From Anisus vortex (taxonomy: Eukaryota > Mollusca > Gastropoda > Planorbidae): 64,000 nucleotides of DNA. This document shows, piece after piece, positions 45,242-55,939 of this stretch (position 1 is its first letter; each line of letters begins with the position of its first letter). Below the pieces are notes generated by a model. That model saw nothing but the letters and a program-made list of their open reading frames with translations. It was not told the origin of the DNA and ran no database searches. The translations under genes and the position numbers were made by a program. Location: contig OX421499.1 in the NCBI GenBank assembly GCA_949126835.1, positions 6,810,026 to 6,874,025 on the forward strand, written 5' to 3'.

Positions 45242-45298
45242 GGCGCCAAGCAACTGACACCAGATGACATTAGCCGAGTCTTCAACCTCTATGACAGG
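45242..45298 (+). CDS. Cbp53E-like: Calbindin-32-like gene, exon entering EF-hand 5
   Basis: After a TCATTAG acceptor the exon encodes GAKQLTPDDISRVFNLYDR and ends at AGG|GTAATA, phase 0. It aligns with the G.KLTSEEFNAIFTFYD stretch of calretinin: the linker and entering helix of EF5. The intron falls after the second loop residue, so the calcium loop is shared with 46722-46793. The exon sits between two inverted copies of the 81-bp MITE. Confidence 0.92.
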
Positions 45299-45462
45299 GT
45301 AATATTCATAATCTTATTTCTTTAAAAAAAACGTGTTTTTTTTTTTATCTACTGGAAAATACAATTAAACGACAGCCGCTATACCTGTGATGTGCAATAG
45401 TTTTCTTCATTGGACTCTATCAGGAATTGGAAACGACTAAATGGCCCAAACTCTACACTTTG

Positions 45463-45543
45463 TTAACCCTTACAGTCCCGGGCGCGTATATAGCGGAACT
45501 GAAGGCAGCATAGATAGAAGTAGGTCGGTACGGGAAGGGTTAA
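45463..45543 (+). mobile_element. 81-bp TTAA MITE, copy 4
   Basis: Starts TTAACCCTTACAGTCCCGG and ends GTACGGGAAGGGTTAA, 164 bp downstream of the exon ending at 45298. Confidence 0.88.
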
Positions 45544-45639
45544 CAGATGCCTAAGAAGCATCTTGTAAATGCAGTGGTACGAATAGAGAACTCCGCAAGC
45601 TGTATGATAGGTGTGTACAGAGATTAATAGAACAATAAA

Positions 45640-45930
45640 TGATGGACAGAAAGTGGAGATGGATTGTACACGCCAGCAGGAAAGATAACAGCAACAGAGC
45701 TAGACAGGCCTTAGAGTGGAACTCCCCCTCCCCCCCACTCCAGGACAAACGACATAGAGGAAGACCCAAGCCTACCTGGAGATGCAACGTGTTGGATGAG
45801 GCTAGACGAATAAGAAAGAGCTCGGGACTCGGGATAACTAAAACGACTGGCAAGAGACCGTGGAGAGAGGCGTGCTTTGACGGAGGTTCTATGTTCTACA
45901 AGAAACCCAAAAGATAAATGATGATGATAA
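45640..45930 (+). pseudogene. RTE-type LINE tail
   Basis: An open frame on the plus strand reads RKWRWIVHASRKDNSN, RARQALEWN, DKRHRGRPKPTWRCNVLDEA and a degraded WREA. This is the same family tail as at 19065-19965. It ends in ATGATGATGAT. A C-run near 45728 has shifted the text locally. It is in the same orientation as the host gene, inside an intron. Confidence 0.82.
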
Positions 45931-46290
45931 GACAGGCCAAACAATCAAACTATTGATATATCTTATTAATTAAAATAAGTTTCAAAAACATGCCATTAGA
46001 AGTTCTGTTGGAGCCACAGTAGATAGCTTGTTAAACTGTATTGTGTCCCTCCCAAAAACAGAACAATAACAGAAGAGAGCTCTATCAAAGTTGTAAAAAT
46101 TTCTCATGAAATAATCATCCATGGCAAAAAAAGATTATGTGGTTTTTCTGTTTCAAACCTACGAAGACCTTTTCTTTCGTACGTTTTCGCATTATGACCC
46201 TTGGTGATCTGCTCCCTTAACCTCTTTATATTGGGTATATAGTGTGTCTTAGTGAGGTGGGTATTTATTAGACATTTTTATGGTCACAAG

Positions 46291-46480
46291 CAGTGGCGTA
46301 GCTAGGGGAGGGGGAGGGGGGGTCTAAATTCGAAAGTCCCCCCGGACCCCTACTTGAGGGGGGCCCCCAAAGGAGTGTTCGAATTGTTTTTTTCTCATGT
46401 CATAATGTCGAATGTCAAAATGCAGGGGCCCTTAAAGAGGCCAAGCCCCACGGGCCCCCAAATCCCTAGCAAAGGCACTG
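46291..46480. mobile_element. hAT MITE (190 bp), CAGTGGCGTAGC family
   Basis: Ends CAGTGGCGTAGCTAGGG and CCCTAGCAAAGGCACTG. Flanks GTCACAAG and ATCACAAG match at 7 of 8. The sub-terminal sequence is very rich in G and C runs. Confidence 0.88.
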
Positions 46481-46721
46481 ATCACAAGTTCAATAACAAT
46501 GGTGTGAAAAAAGGAGACCAGGGTAAAATTGGATTATTAGACCTAGAATTAATTCGTAACTCCCGCCCTTCTTTTTCGCCTTTCCCTTCCGAGATTATAG
46601 AAGGGTAACTTTCTCTTTTGTCTCGATATCTCTGTGTGTTATTTCCCCTTGATTGTGTTTTGTTTCCGTCAACTGTGTGTTAATTGCCCCCCCCCCCCAA
46701 CAACTGTTTCTCTCCCCTTAG

Positions 46722-46793
46722 GATGGCAACAAAAGTATCGAGGACGAGGAGCTCCATGGTTTCTTGAAGGACCTCATGGAACTAGTGCAAGAG
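46722..46793 (+). CDS. Cbp53E-like: Calbindin-32-like gene, exon completing EF-hand 5
   Basis: The acceptor CCCCTTAG follows a long C-run and pyrimidine tract. The exon encodes 24 residues, DGNKSIEDEELHGFLKDLME then LVQE, and ends at GAG|GTAAAT in phase 0. With the preceding YDR it completes a canonical loop (D1, D3, N5, S7, I8, E9, E12). ELHGFLKDL matches ELDALLKDL of calretinin EF5. A hAT MITE ends about 240 bp upstream and a LINE tail starts about 45 bp downstream. Confidence 0.93.
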
Positions 46794-46839
46794 GTAAATA
46801 CATCTCTGTGTCTCTGTGTGTCTTGTTCCTTCTGCATAG

Positions 46840-47040
46840 ACTGGTTAGTCCCAAAATGAGTGGCATCCGGGCATGGAATGGGTTGCCTGATCAAAAACCA
46901 GTAAAATAACATCATTTTAAACACGAATAGAAATGCAAGACTTAGACTCGGACCACGGATGAGTGTAGGATGCAATAGGGGAATCTTATAGAAAACGCGT
47001 ATGTAATGTTTAAGATAAGATGAATGATGTTCCGATTTAT
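46840..47040 (+). pseudogene. LINE 3' end, sense orientation
   Basis: The plus strand reads MSGIRAWNGLPDQKPVK and a stop at 46907-46909, the ORF2 end of the LINE family at 23745-24235 and 40485-41165. The tail GACTCGGACCACGGATGAGT follows, then TAAGATAAGATGAATG. The same tail is at 58500-58690. An open frame joining the preceding host exon to this piece is accidental. Confidence 0.78.
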
Positions 47041-47043
47041 TCA

Positions 47044-47075
47044 TGTGTCGGCAACCTACGGCACGCGTGCATGAC
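47044..47075. mobile_element. Truncated hAT end
   Basis: TGTCGGCAACCTACGGCACG is the sub-terminal sequence of the CAGGGGTCGGCAACC family. No matching right end was found. Confidence 0.45.
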
Positions 47076-47704
47076 AAAAACGTGTATGTGTTTTCCCCAC
47101 CGCCAGCCACCCTTACCTTCTTTCCAATATTGTCAACTTTACTGTAGAAAAAATAACGCACTAAAGGCGATAGCGTGGGACGATGCGCTTTAAAGACAAT
47201 CTTTATTATCTTTATATTGGATTATCTTCTAAAATTGGATACTCGGCTTTTGAAATTAACTAATTTTTAGAAATTCCAAAAAAAAAACACATCCGTTTTC
47301 ACAATATAAACAATATTTTATCCCATGAAAACTATGCAAACAAAGAACAATGAATAGACTGATATTTTCTTTTATGTAGACAGTAGGCATGCCGTAAGGT
47401 GGCTAGTCTCAGACAGGATCTTGGTGTTGCCCCCCCCCTCTCCTTTACCCACCTCTTTCTATGTTATGTTTTAGACGTAAGAACCGGAAGCTTGTCCAGT
47501 TTTTTTTTAAGGGACATTTGAAATCGGTCACCGCTGCTAAATTAGCTGTACCTACCATGACTGTCTGACAAGGACGTACTTTACTGTCAAACCGACACGT
47601 CGCGGGTCTTATCCTTGCCGCCGACGGATCCCTGCCGCCCTGCAGGATTTTTGGGCCTAGTGGACGTAATAATCTTCTATCTAGCTCTAGAAGGAAAGTC
47701 TGTG
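47076..47704. other. Intron sequence, no gene
   Basis: No feature recognised. Slightly GC-richer near 47530-47660. Confidence 0.5.
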
Positions 47705-48915
47705 AAAATTATAAATACTAAAACTTATAAGTACTAAAACTTATAAGTACTAAAACTTATAAGTACTAAAACGTATAAGTACAAAAACTTATAAGTACTA
47801 AAACGTATAAGTACTAAAACTTATAAGTACTAAAACTTATAAGTACCAAAACTTATAAGTGCTAAAACTTATAAGTACTAAAACTTATAAGTACTAAAAC
47901 TTATAAATACTAAAACTTATAAGTACTAAATCTTATAAGTACTAAAACTTATAAGTACTAAAACTTATGAGTACTAAAACTTATAAGTACCAAAACTTAT
48001 AAGAAATAAAACTTATAAGTACTAAAACTTATAAGTACTAAAACTTATAAGTACTAAAACTTATAAGTACTAAAACTTATAAGAAATAAAACTTATAAGT
48101 ACTAAAACGTATCAGTACTAAAACTTATAAGTACTAAAACTTATAAGTACTAAAACTTATAAGTACTAAAACTTATAAGTACTAAAACTTATAAGTACTA
48201 AAACTTATAAGTACTAAAACTTATAAGTATCAAAACTTATAAGTACCAAAACTTATAAGTACTAAAACTTATAAGTACTAAAACTTATAAGAAATAAAAC
48301 TTATAAGTACTAAAACTTATAAGTACTAAAACTTATAAGTACTAAAACTTATAAGTACTAAAACTTATAAGTACTAAAACTTATAAGAAATAAAACTTAT
48401 AAGTACTAAAACTTATAAGTACTAAAACTTATAAGTACTAAAACTTATAAGTACTAAAACTTATAAGTACTAAAACTTATAAGTACTAAAACTTATAAGT
48501 ACCAAAACTTATAAGTACCAAAACTTATAAGTACTAAAACTTATAAGTACTAAAACTTATAAGAAATAAAACTTATAAGTACTAAAACTTATAAGTACTA
48601 AAACTTATAAGTACTAAAACTTATAAGTACTAAAACTTATAAGAAAAAAAACTTATAAGTACTAAAACTTATAAGTACTAAAACTTATAAGTACTAAAAC
48701 TTATAAGTACTAAAACTTATAAGAAATAAAACTTATAAGTACTAAAACTTATAAGTACTAAAACTTATAAGTACTAAAACTTATAAGAAATAAAACTTAT
48801 AAGAACTAAAACTTATAAATACTAAAACTTATAAGAAATAAAACTTATAAGTACTAAAACTTATAAGTATTAAAACGTATAAGTACTAAGACTTATAAGT
48901 ATTAAAACGTATAAG
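47705..48915. repeat. 16-bp minisatellite with a palindromic core, about 75 copies (1.2 kb)
   Basis: Unit AAAACTTATAAGTACT. Each unit holds the perfect palindrome ACTTATAAGT. A variant unit with AAGAAATAAAACTT recurs at irregular spacings, and a block containing GTACCAAAACTTATAAGTAC plus the variant is repeated about 272 bp apart. The array ends about 85 bp before the last exon. Confidence 0.95.
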
Positions 48916-49000
48916 TACTTTGGTGCTTTACAACAAACAAACAAAAAACACCACACACAAAAAAAGCTACAACTATTCTAAAACCAGCACTCTTTCTTAG

Positions 49001-49204
49001 GACTACGACGCCGATGACATTGAAGAGTTCAAGGACATCCTCCTCCGAGAGTGCGACCTCAACCACGACGGCCGCATCGACAAGGACGAGCTGTCGATGG
49101 TTCTCATCTCCTTCGCCAGGGCCTCCCAGGGCCCCGGGGAGGAACCCGACGTCACGGAAGGCACGCCCGAGGGCCAAGGAACATCCGGGGCAGCTAAAGA
49201 ATAA
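49001..49204 (+). CDS. Cbp53E-like: Calbindin-32-like gene, terminal exon with EF-hand 6
   Basis: The acceptor is TTTCTTAG. The exon encodes 67 residues and ends at TAA 49202-49204. It starts DYDADDIEEFKDILLRECDL and carries NHDGRIDKDELSMVL. The EF6 loop has D1, N3, D5, R7, I8, D9 and E12. A canonical EF6 is like Drosophila calbindin-32 and unlike vertebrate calretinin, where EF6 is degenerate. The protein ends in a low-complexity acidic and glycine-rich tail of about 27 residues (ASQGPGEEPDVTEGTPEGQG then TSGAAKE). The exon is far richer in G and C than everything around it. The seven exons total 570 bases with an uninterrupted frame. Confidence 0.94.
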   Translation, partial: DYDADDIEEFKDILLRECDLNHDGRIDKDELSMVLISFARASQGPGEEPDVTEGTPEGQGTSGAAKE

Positions 49205-50628
49205 ACATATTTTTTTTCCTCTTTGTATCAACTCTTATATCATTTTTTCAATAATTTTATAAACATGTCAAAAACAAAACAATTTTTTTTTCTAATTATT
49301 TTTTACACATTATTCTTTAACATTTTCCCCCTTCATTTTAGTCTATCATCTCTCTGTCTATATATATAGACTATATATAGTTATCTTCTCTTGGCATTGT
49401 TATCTCCCTTTATCTCTGTGTGTATGACGACATGTTGTTTCTTTTTATGCTACGTCACTCTGTGATCATTACTTTAAACTCCAAGGCTGTGATCCGCGTC
49501 ATAAAAGTGTATTTTTTTTTTAAAGGTGCGTCTGTTTGTGTGTTTTTTTAGAAATTGTAGATTTGTATATGTTCAAGTTGTAAAATTTAGAATTTCAAGC
49601 TATATGAACAATTGAACGAAACACAGAATCTAAATTATTATCATTATACATCGTGTTTATATAGATATGTGCTATTATGTAGATAATTATCATTACATTT
49701 TGTGATCATTGGAAAAAAACATTTGGCTAATATTTTTGGTGTAAAGGGTTTCCACTAAGGACAACTGCGTTTCCTTAGATGTATTTATTCATTTTCTGAG
49801 TTACACCCCTTTGATAATATTCAATAATTTCAATATTACTGAAAAAAAACTTAATTATTATTATAATACAAATAAGTTATTATATTAAGGTCGTACTTAA
49901 AAAGAACATATCTTTCATTTCGTTCATGTTTTTTTTTAAGTTTATAAATCTATCTTGTTACATAGAGCTATCTATCTATCTATATCTATATATATCTATA
50001 TATATTATGAATATTTAGGCCTATATATTTTTTATGTAAGAAAATTCGGGCATATAATGGGCATACTTAAGTGAACAATAACTTATTTCAAATTACTATC
50101 AAAGTTACAGAACTTGACCTTAACGAACAAAGATCTAAAACAAAATATTGTTTGATTGCTCTCCATAGACTTAAAAGAGAAGGTGATTTCGTTATGTGCA
50201 TGAAGAGTATAATAGTGGATGAATATTTGAATCACAGATCTACACATTTTATACTTAACCTGCTTATCATCAGACAAACATTTTCTTAACAAAAGCTTTT
50301 TCTTTTCTTTTTATTCTGGGTGTGTCTTTATGTCACATATTACTTTTTTTTTTCGTCTGTCTCTCTCTCTTTCTTTTTCTCTCGCTAATATGTGTGCATA
50401 TTGTTAAAAAAAAAAAAAAAATTATTTTGTGACATAGATTTGTTTAGTTTTCGACTTATGGAAACTTAGAAGTATGATATTAAGAAAAAAAACAACTTGT
50501 ATAGTATATTTTGTGTGTAGGCTATGTATCATTTAGAGCTTTTGTTTATATAGTGATGATTTTTAAATAGTTAGGTTACACGCTTATATCAGATTGATCT
50601 GTGCGTCTAGTATCACTTTATGTGTATT
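49205..50628 (+). other. Cbp53E-like: 3' untranslated region and flank of the calbindin-like gene
   Basis: T-rich sequence follows the stop. No AATAAA clearly marks the end; AATAAA strings at about 50685 (inside a SINE piece) and 51093 are candidates. A CT tract is at 50355-50385. No other gene was recognised. Confidence 0.45.
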
Positions 50629-50629
50629 T

Positions 50630-50805
50630 GTGGCCAGGGCTTACCAATGGATAGTGTGAACAGCACAACGCCTAGCCGCGCGTCCTAAATAAATTGATAT
50701 TGGAAACCTATTATTTGTGGCCAGGGCTTACCAATGGATAGTGTGAACAGCACAACGCCTAGCCGAGCGTCCTATATAAACTGATATTGGAAACCTATTA
50801 GAACT
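50630..50805 (-). mobile_element. SINE family 1 fragment, duplicated in tandem
   Basis: An 87-bp unit starting GTGGCCAGGGCTTACCAATG and containing GAACAGCACAACGCCTAGCC (the SINE body) occurs at 50630 and again at 50717 with few changes. The tRNA-like head is missing. Confidence 0.65.
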
Positions 50806-50849
50806 GGGTGTAGACTTAGCGACAACTAGTTTTTTTTTTTTTCTGTATT

Positions 50850-52099
50850 TTGTTAAAACTAGAATTTTATCCTAGGATCCTCACAATGTTATCTTTTGCA
50901 CTGCGGCTGGACCAATGCTGTGTATTTTGATTGTATAATTAGTCTAAGGCATTCACTATTATACCAGTATTGTAGCAAGTAGTATAATGAATAGAAAACA
51001 CCGAGTATGTAAATTTTTTTTAATAGCTTTGTTTTTCACTGTGTTGACTGAAAATACATCGTACAATTTAAAGCCATGTTTCTGTACAATAGAACAATAA
51101 ATAGAAATAACATTAATTAAATATAATTTCTAACAAAATATACACAGCTACTTATAAAAGTTGATGTTTTACATTTTTTAAAGCAAAAGTCACAATTTTT
51201 AGATAACTATCGAAAAAAACAATAATTAAAAAAACATATTTCAATCTAAATGTCTAAACAGTTATTAAAAACTGTACGTATGTCTGTTTTAAATCTCTCG
51301 TGTCAACGTTAATAATACGAGACAGGTATAAGCCGAAAGTCATTCCGTTAAAAATTCCTTTTATTCGCCTGACCTTCATGATTATTTCATTTTTTTTTGT
51401 GAAGCCCAAAAACTCCAAGGGAAACAATTGATGTTTTAGATCGCTCGTAGATTACATCCTTTTGTATCGCAGTTATTATGCGCCTCGATCGACCCACTGT
51501 GAAAGATGATACGGCAACAGATGTACGGAAGCACGTTGTGATCATATTTTCTCCTTTTTGTTTTAAACAAACATCTGCACAATTTCATGTGCGGTGACAT
51601 TTTCGAAACACAACGTCTGGCCGAATGGCATGTGTGTGTTTTGACATTTAACATCTGAATTGTTATGTATGTTTTCAATATCTCACCAATCCTTTAGTTT
51701 GTGCGTGTTTCTTTCTCTTCTTCGCCTGCACTTTATTCTAATACTCAAAACCAAACAAAAAATATTGTATAACTTTTTACGAAATTCATTTTTTTAAAAC
51801 CATATGACTTATTCCATTCGCCATTTTACTACATTCTACCCATCCACTCAGATTTCCCAATTGTATTTTTTTTTCTCCAATTCACTTTATATATAAACCT
51901 TTTTGCTTGTCTTTTTAAAATTGATATCATTTGAACTATAATTTTTTATTATTATTATTATTTATTAACCTATTTTGAAAAACACATTAAACAAACCCCA
52001 TCACGTGACTATATTGAGCTAAATAGATGAACTTCTCCGTTTATTGATTTCTCTGACATTAGTATTTTACAGCACATTGTTTATCCACATTTCTTAGAC
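50850..52099. other. Intergenic sequence, no gene
   Basis: AT-rich; no feature recognised. Confidence 0.55.
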
Positions 52100-52300
52100 C
52101 AGGGGTATGCAACCTACGGAACGCGTGCCAGGCGTGGCACGCGGAGCTTTTTTCATTGGCACGCGGAAGACCCACACAAAAAAGGCAATTCAAGTCTCTT
52201 CTACAAGAAATAGCGGGATGACTATTAGGATGTTTGCCGCGTTGAAAGAGTTAAAAATCCTACTTTGGCCACACTATTATCAAAAAGTTGCCGAACCCTG
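52100..52300. mobile_element. hAT MITE (201 bp)
   Basis: Ends CAGGGGTATGCAACCT and AAAGTTGCCGAACCCTG; interior has GGCACGCGGA. Flanks TCTTAGAC and TCATACTC match at 5 of 8. Same family as 40843-41047. Confidence 0.75.
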
Positions 52301-52321
52301 TCATACTCTATGGTTGTGGAT

Positions 52322-52450
52322 GTAGGTAAGGGACGTATTTAGGGGGCATAGGTAAGGCGCGTAGGTAGGAGGCGTAGGTTGAGGGTGGGGGTAGGTAGGG
52401 ACGTAGGTAGGGGGCGTAGGTAGGCGGCGTAGGTGGCGTAGGTAGGTGGT
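52322..52450. repeat. G-rich minisatellite
   Basis: Degenerate units of about 10-14 bp built on GGCGTAGGTAGG. Confidence 0.75.
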
Positions 52451-52629
52451 TGCCTGCAAAAGACCCGCCCTAATTCTCAACAACATAAAAAAAAAATCAA
52501 ATATTCAAAATATGTTATTTTAAAATAAATTTCTACATAGAAATATTGGGGTCAAAAGACTTTTTGAAATTATTTCAGTAAGTTTATGCGGTAGGTTTAT
52601 GGGCTTAAAACTCTAGTGGGTGTCCCCTT

Positions 52630-52652
52630 CCCCCCCCCCCCCCCCCCCCCCC
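52630..52652. repeat. Poly-C tract
   Basis: A run of about 23 Cs followed by (CA)n. Confidence 0.9.
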
Positions 52653-53007
52653 ACACACACACATATTCACGCCTCATTGTTTATGTATGGATCGCATATT
52701 TATCAACACTTCAAAAATTCCACACAAAAAACAAACAAAACAACAAACAACAAATTCTGTGTACATGCTTCCAACTTTTTTAATAGCTTAAAATTTTTCC
52801 TTCTACCAAAAAAAAATGTCATTTTTCTGTGTGTATTGTTTCGTCAATTATATATTATGTTTGTTTTTAAAGTTCTACTTTTTTGTGAATGATTATTATT
52901 AGTCTTTTTATTATTTCCTTTTGTTAGTTTGTTTATTCTCCAACCATCTAGAAATATAAAAAATTCAGTGTGGAGTAGTCAAACTAGCAGACAATGATAC
53001 ACTAAGC

Positions 53008-53109
53008 CAGGGATGGGCGAACCAGCATACATATTCTCCTGCCCGTGCTAGATAATAAAATTATGGCGTGCCGTATTTGGAACGCGAGCCAGCGGTTGCC
53101 CACTCCATG
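53008..53109. mobile_element. hAT MITE, shortened (102 bp)
   Basis: Ends CAGGGATGGGCGAACC and GGTTGCCCACTCCATG. Flanks CACTAAGC and CTCTAGGC match at 6 of 8. Confidence 0.65.
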
Positions 53110-53639
53110 CTCTAGGCTTTGTTGTTTTTTTTTATATGCACGACAGTGACATGTTTTGTGTGTGTCACTCTCTTTTCTTTTTACTTCCATACAGCACCAA
53201 TCCCACTCTCCCTTTATCTCTCTCTCTCTCTCTGTCTTTCCCTGTGATGTCTGTCTGTCTGTCTGTCTCTCTCCGCCCATTATTTAAACGTCTACCTAAT
53301 TATTGTAATCAACTTTTTAATTGTAGTTTAAGATACTAAATAAAATTAATTCAAACAAATTAGTGTTGTTGTTTTTTGTTGTTATGTTTGTATATCGTCA
53401 AAACATGAAATTCAATGTGCACATCTTTATTTAGACGCTTTATAAAAGTAATGGCATCTTAAAACGTGCACAACCGGTTAGCGCCGACCGGTTTTAACAT
53501 GGTGTAAGAACACCGTTCCACAAGAAAAAAACAGCTTTACTAAAAACTCACAATGTCTAGGTGACGATATTTCGACTTAGAATTGAAAAAAGAAATGATC
53601 GAAACTAAAATTAATTTTTCATTTTTTTTTCATTCATTT

Positions 53640-53835
53640 ACGCCCGTTAACCCTTGTCGGAGTATGGGCCACCAACAACAGTTCTCCAGATTCTCCTATC
53701 CTGGACCATCCTCTCTAACTGGTTCCAGCTGAAACCCATCTTGGTGGTTTCGGCTTCCAGGTCATGCCTACATGTGTTTATTAGGCGGCCCCTCTTCCTT
53801 TTTCCTTATAGATTCCGTCTCAATGCCTGCCTTGT
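53640..53835 (-). pseudogene. RTE-type LINE tail
   Basis: The minus strand reads GKRKRGRPNKHM, then, in another frame, WNQLERMVQDRRIWRTVVGG and a stop. The family is that of 19065-19965. The tail is AAATGAATGAAAAAAAA. Confidence 0.72.
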
Positions 53836-54077
53836 AATGTTGTTTGTTTGTTTACGTAAAATTGAATTTAGATTGATAAAAAAAATGTATATACCAAAAA
53901 CTCCACCATTGCTTTTTAAAATCCCACATATAAACTTGAAACTAGTCCATAGAAAGAAAAAAGATCAGTATATGAATATATTTCAAGAAGAAATAAAAAA
54001 AATACCCAAATTATGTACACATATACACAGGTGGATTGAAGAACGATACAGCGACGATGTTGATTAGCCAGAAATAC

Positions 54078-54118
54078 AAAAATTCAAATTCAAATTCAAA
54101 TTCAAATTCAAATTCAAG
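54078..54118. repeat. (AATTCA)n hexamer repeat
   Basis: About seven perfect copies. Confidence 0.92.
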
Positions 54119-54355
54119 AACACCGTGACGGCAATAATGAAATTCAAAATAAGGGAGGCTAGTCATTAATAAAATTAAAAAGAAATTTGCTTTGCTATAG
54201 TTCGGCACAGTTTCTTCCCTTTGCCCCTCCTGGCTTTTGGTTTCGTAAGCTAGGTTATCAAGACTTAGAGAAAATGTAATTAACATTTATTTATCATAAA
54301 GATAGAACCTTTTTATTTAATGATTTTATTTTTTATTTATTATGGATATTATAAG

Positions 54356-54503
54356 TCTGGATAGCAAAGTCGACAGTGAGATTTACTATCAAGCTCAACA
54401 TCATGGGTTCGACCGACGGTGCAGACAAATCAGAAATATAGAAAAAAAAATTCACCGCTGACTTGGAGAGGAGATGGGCGCCGCCAAGTCTATCAAGCCA
54501 ACT
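54356..54503 (+). mobile_element. SINE family 2, copy 2
   Basis: Head TCTGGATAGCAAAGTCGACA with B-box GGGTTCGACCG, and the body CTGACTTGGAGAGGAGATGG then GCGCCGCCAAGTCTA, as at 14072-14220. Confidence 0.72.
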
Positions 54504-55473
54504 GAAAGGAAACGCGTGAAAGAGGATTGTTAACTGTATATTCGGAATATCTCTAACAAAGAAAATGAGATCTAAGTGAATTTAAGCTTTAAAAAAAGGA
54601 TTAAACAGTGACTATGAACAAAGTTTTTCTTCTAAATCCATCCCTATTTTAGTTAAGCATTCGCCGTAAAGTTGAAATTATTGACTAGACTCAATCAATA
54701 ATCTTCTATAATGAAGAAGCATGTGTGATATATAACCTAAGATAAGATAAGTGGAATTCGCTCTTTGTCCTTTCAAAAAAATTACAGAAATTAATGACAT
54801 AGAAGCTAATATAACTGTTGAGCCTACCTATTTTTAATTATTGAAAAATATATTGAATGTGCTCTAAATATTCATTGCGATTTATCATTTCGCGCTATAA
54901 AATGAAAAGGAAAAAAAATATTAAAAACTAAATTGTATGTGTTGGTTGTGTATATTGGGGATGTGTGTGTGGGGGGGGGGGGGGGGCTCCGGCTGACAAA
55001 AAAAAAACCCACCTAAGACTATGATACAAAGGCTTAATGACTATGTGCCAAGTTTCAGATCAATAGGATGAAAAGAAAATGGGTCATTCAGCACTCAAAA
55101 GATGGGATCTGTCGCCCGCCAGCCAACCAGAGAGATACTACACAGTTTTGCAAAGTAAATCTTCAGGATTTTTAAAAATTAGATCTAATGCAGTCTAATT
55201 CATGTATTGATCTCATAAAGGTTTATGCCCAAAAAACAAACAAATGATTAAAAATTACCCATCAGCCTGCAGAATGTGATAAAACTATAGAAAGACAAAA
55301 CATGCGCAGCGTATCGCGACGCTCTGATATTTAAAACTGTTTTTTATAACAAGTTTATTTATATAGCGCTGTCGACAATCATAATGTATGCTCAGAGCGC
55401 ATTTAACCTACAGCACACACAAAACAATCTTAGAGAACGGATTCAATATTTCAAAATAAGCAGATGTAATTAT
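54504..55473. other. Intergenic sequence, no gene
   Basis: AT-rich, with a run of 16 Gs at 54971-54986 directly after a GT repeat. Nothing else recognised. Confidence 0.5.
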
Positions 55474-55913
55474 TAGAGGCGGAAGAAAACCTATTTTATG
55501 TTTCGGCCAAAAACGAAGCCGAAACCTAAAGTTTAACTACACCTGCGACCGAAACCGAAAAGATAAACAGAAATCGCCAAATAAAAGATCTTAAAAGACT
55601 ACACAGTAATCCCATAATTGTCGACATTCTTTGGGGTGATTAAATAATCCGTTTATTATTAACTTCAATTTTCTACTTCACACAGATTTATTCGCAACAG
55701 TTTAACTAAATGAAATTATCAATAAACAGAGTAATAGATGCAGCACTAGCGTGGCAGTCTAAATTTTGAAAAGTTAAAGTAGATACTCGGTTGATGACCG
55801 AATTTCAACATCGGTTTCCGCCGAAACCGAAAGCAAACCTAAAGTTAACTTTTTATCTTCTTCCGAAGCTACTCTCGGCGCCGAAACCGAAAGCTAATAT
55901 CGTTCGGCCTCTA
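55474..55913. mobile_element. DNA transposon, TAGAGG family, copy 1 (440 bp)
   Basis: Left end TAGAGGCGGAAGAAAACC with GTTTCGGCC inside; right end GTTCGGCCTCTA. CCGAAACCGAAA blocks recur near both ends. The flanks show no clear duplication. A larger relative with a duplication is at 58927-61902. Confidence 0.6.
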
Positions 55914-55939
55914 CTGACCTTCAAGTGATTAGTGAGTGG

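Noticed and set aside
46634..46909. A 91-codon frame ending in a LINE-like peptide
   Set aside because: It crosses intron, host exon (in the wrong frame) and LINE tail; only the last part has meaning, as a LINE ORF end.
47705..48915. CRISPR-like array
   Set aside because: The 16-bp units are contiguous without unique spacers, and the context is a eukaryotic intron.
48902..49262. Antisense and alternative-frame ORFs over the last calbindin exon
   Set aside because: The exon is GC-rich so other frames lack stops; the EF-hand frame with its splice acceptor explains the sequence.
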